Of a stretch of DNA of 64,000 bases, positions 63,975-64,000 are shown piece after piece. The stretch is from positions 1-64,000 of the forward strand of contig NZ_PDWT01000011.1 of NCBI RefSeq assembly GCF_010093345.1, in the 5' to 3' direction. How positions within the stretch are numbered: the first letter of the stretch is position 1; each line of letters opens with the position of its first letter. A program made the translations under genes and the position numbers. The stretch is from Pseudoxanthomonas yeongjuensis. Its GTDB lineage: Bacteria > Pseudomonadota > Gammaproteobacteria > Xanthomonadales > Xanthomonadaceae. The notes under the pieces are model-generated. The model was not told where the DNA came from. It searched no databases and worked only from the letters and a program-made list of their open reading frames with translations.

Positions 63975-64000
63975 TCGCCACACGCTGCGCCCGCACCTGC

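Overview
The window reads as chromosomal DNA of a GC-rich gammaproteobacterium of the Xanthomonadaceae/Lysobacteraceae group. The grounds are gene order and gene families: lptD-surA-pdxA-rsmA-apaG-apaH beside folA, ahpC-ahpF-oxyR, ispE-tRNA(Gln)-prs-rplY beside a divergent hemA-prfA, a three-gene pntAA/pntAB/pntB transhydrogenase, and many short palindromes ending in GTAG as described for Stenotrophomonas and its relatives. The genus cannot be fixed from sequence alone. A secreted modular chitinase and a four-domain subtilase would suit a lytic, soil or water lifestyle.

Layout. 1-3020: end of a TPM-domain pair, then lgt-thyA-folA. 3140-10101 (minus): apaH, apaG, rsmA, pdxA, surA and lptD, an outer-membrane biogenesis and housekeeping operon. 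10490-15098: histone-deacetylase-like hydrolase, cobalamin adenosyltransferase and a BtuM/BtuN-like membrane protein (minus), then two ubiquinone-pathway monooxygenases (plus). 15275-20944: two orphan proteins, rlmM, a nucleoside deaminase, a Cys-rich lipoprotein and glnS (all minus). 21027-28930: GST, DUF2007, transaldolase, rnk-like, oxyR-ahpF-ahpC and prmC. 29148-35671: pip, N-formylglutamate amidohydrolase, NUDIX hydrolase, 5'-3' exonuclease, nitroreductase and a DUF1631 protein. 36381-41908: pntAA, then a low-GC insert with an integron-type gene cassette, then a minus-strand ECF-sigma block, then pntAB-pntB. 41909-50960: small hypotheticals, sufT, secreted subtilase, stand-alone asparaginase domain, DUF2069-wrbA, yihY, TlpA-like lipoprotein and acyP. 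51248-58717: chitinase, PPK2, small regulator, moaB, GNAT, prfA and hemA. 58784-63974: TPR protein, lolB, ispE, tRNA-Gln, prs and rplY.

How the genes work together. LptD, SurA, LolB and Lgt serve envelope assembly. AhpC, AhpF and OxyR form a peroxide-defence unit with an OxyR-like operator before ahpC. ThyA and FolA work in the same folate cycle. PntAA/PntAB/PntB couple proton import to NADPH. HemA starts tetrapyrrole synthesis.

The least ordinary parts are: (a) an attC-like site and acetyltransferase cassette placed exactly at the pntAA stop codon; (b) a compact unit of a 39-aa secreted His-rich peptide, ECF sigma factor, one-TM putative anti-sigma factor and a periplasmic protein with five Spy/CpxP-like (L/M)(T/S/N)PxQ motifs; (c) at least five families of palindromic repeats, with four genes taking their TAG stop codon from the GTAG end of a repeat. 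No CRISPR array, transposase, integrase, prophage or rRNA was seen.
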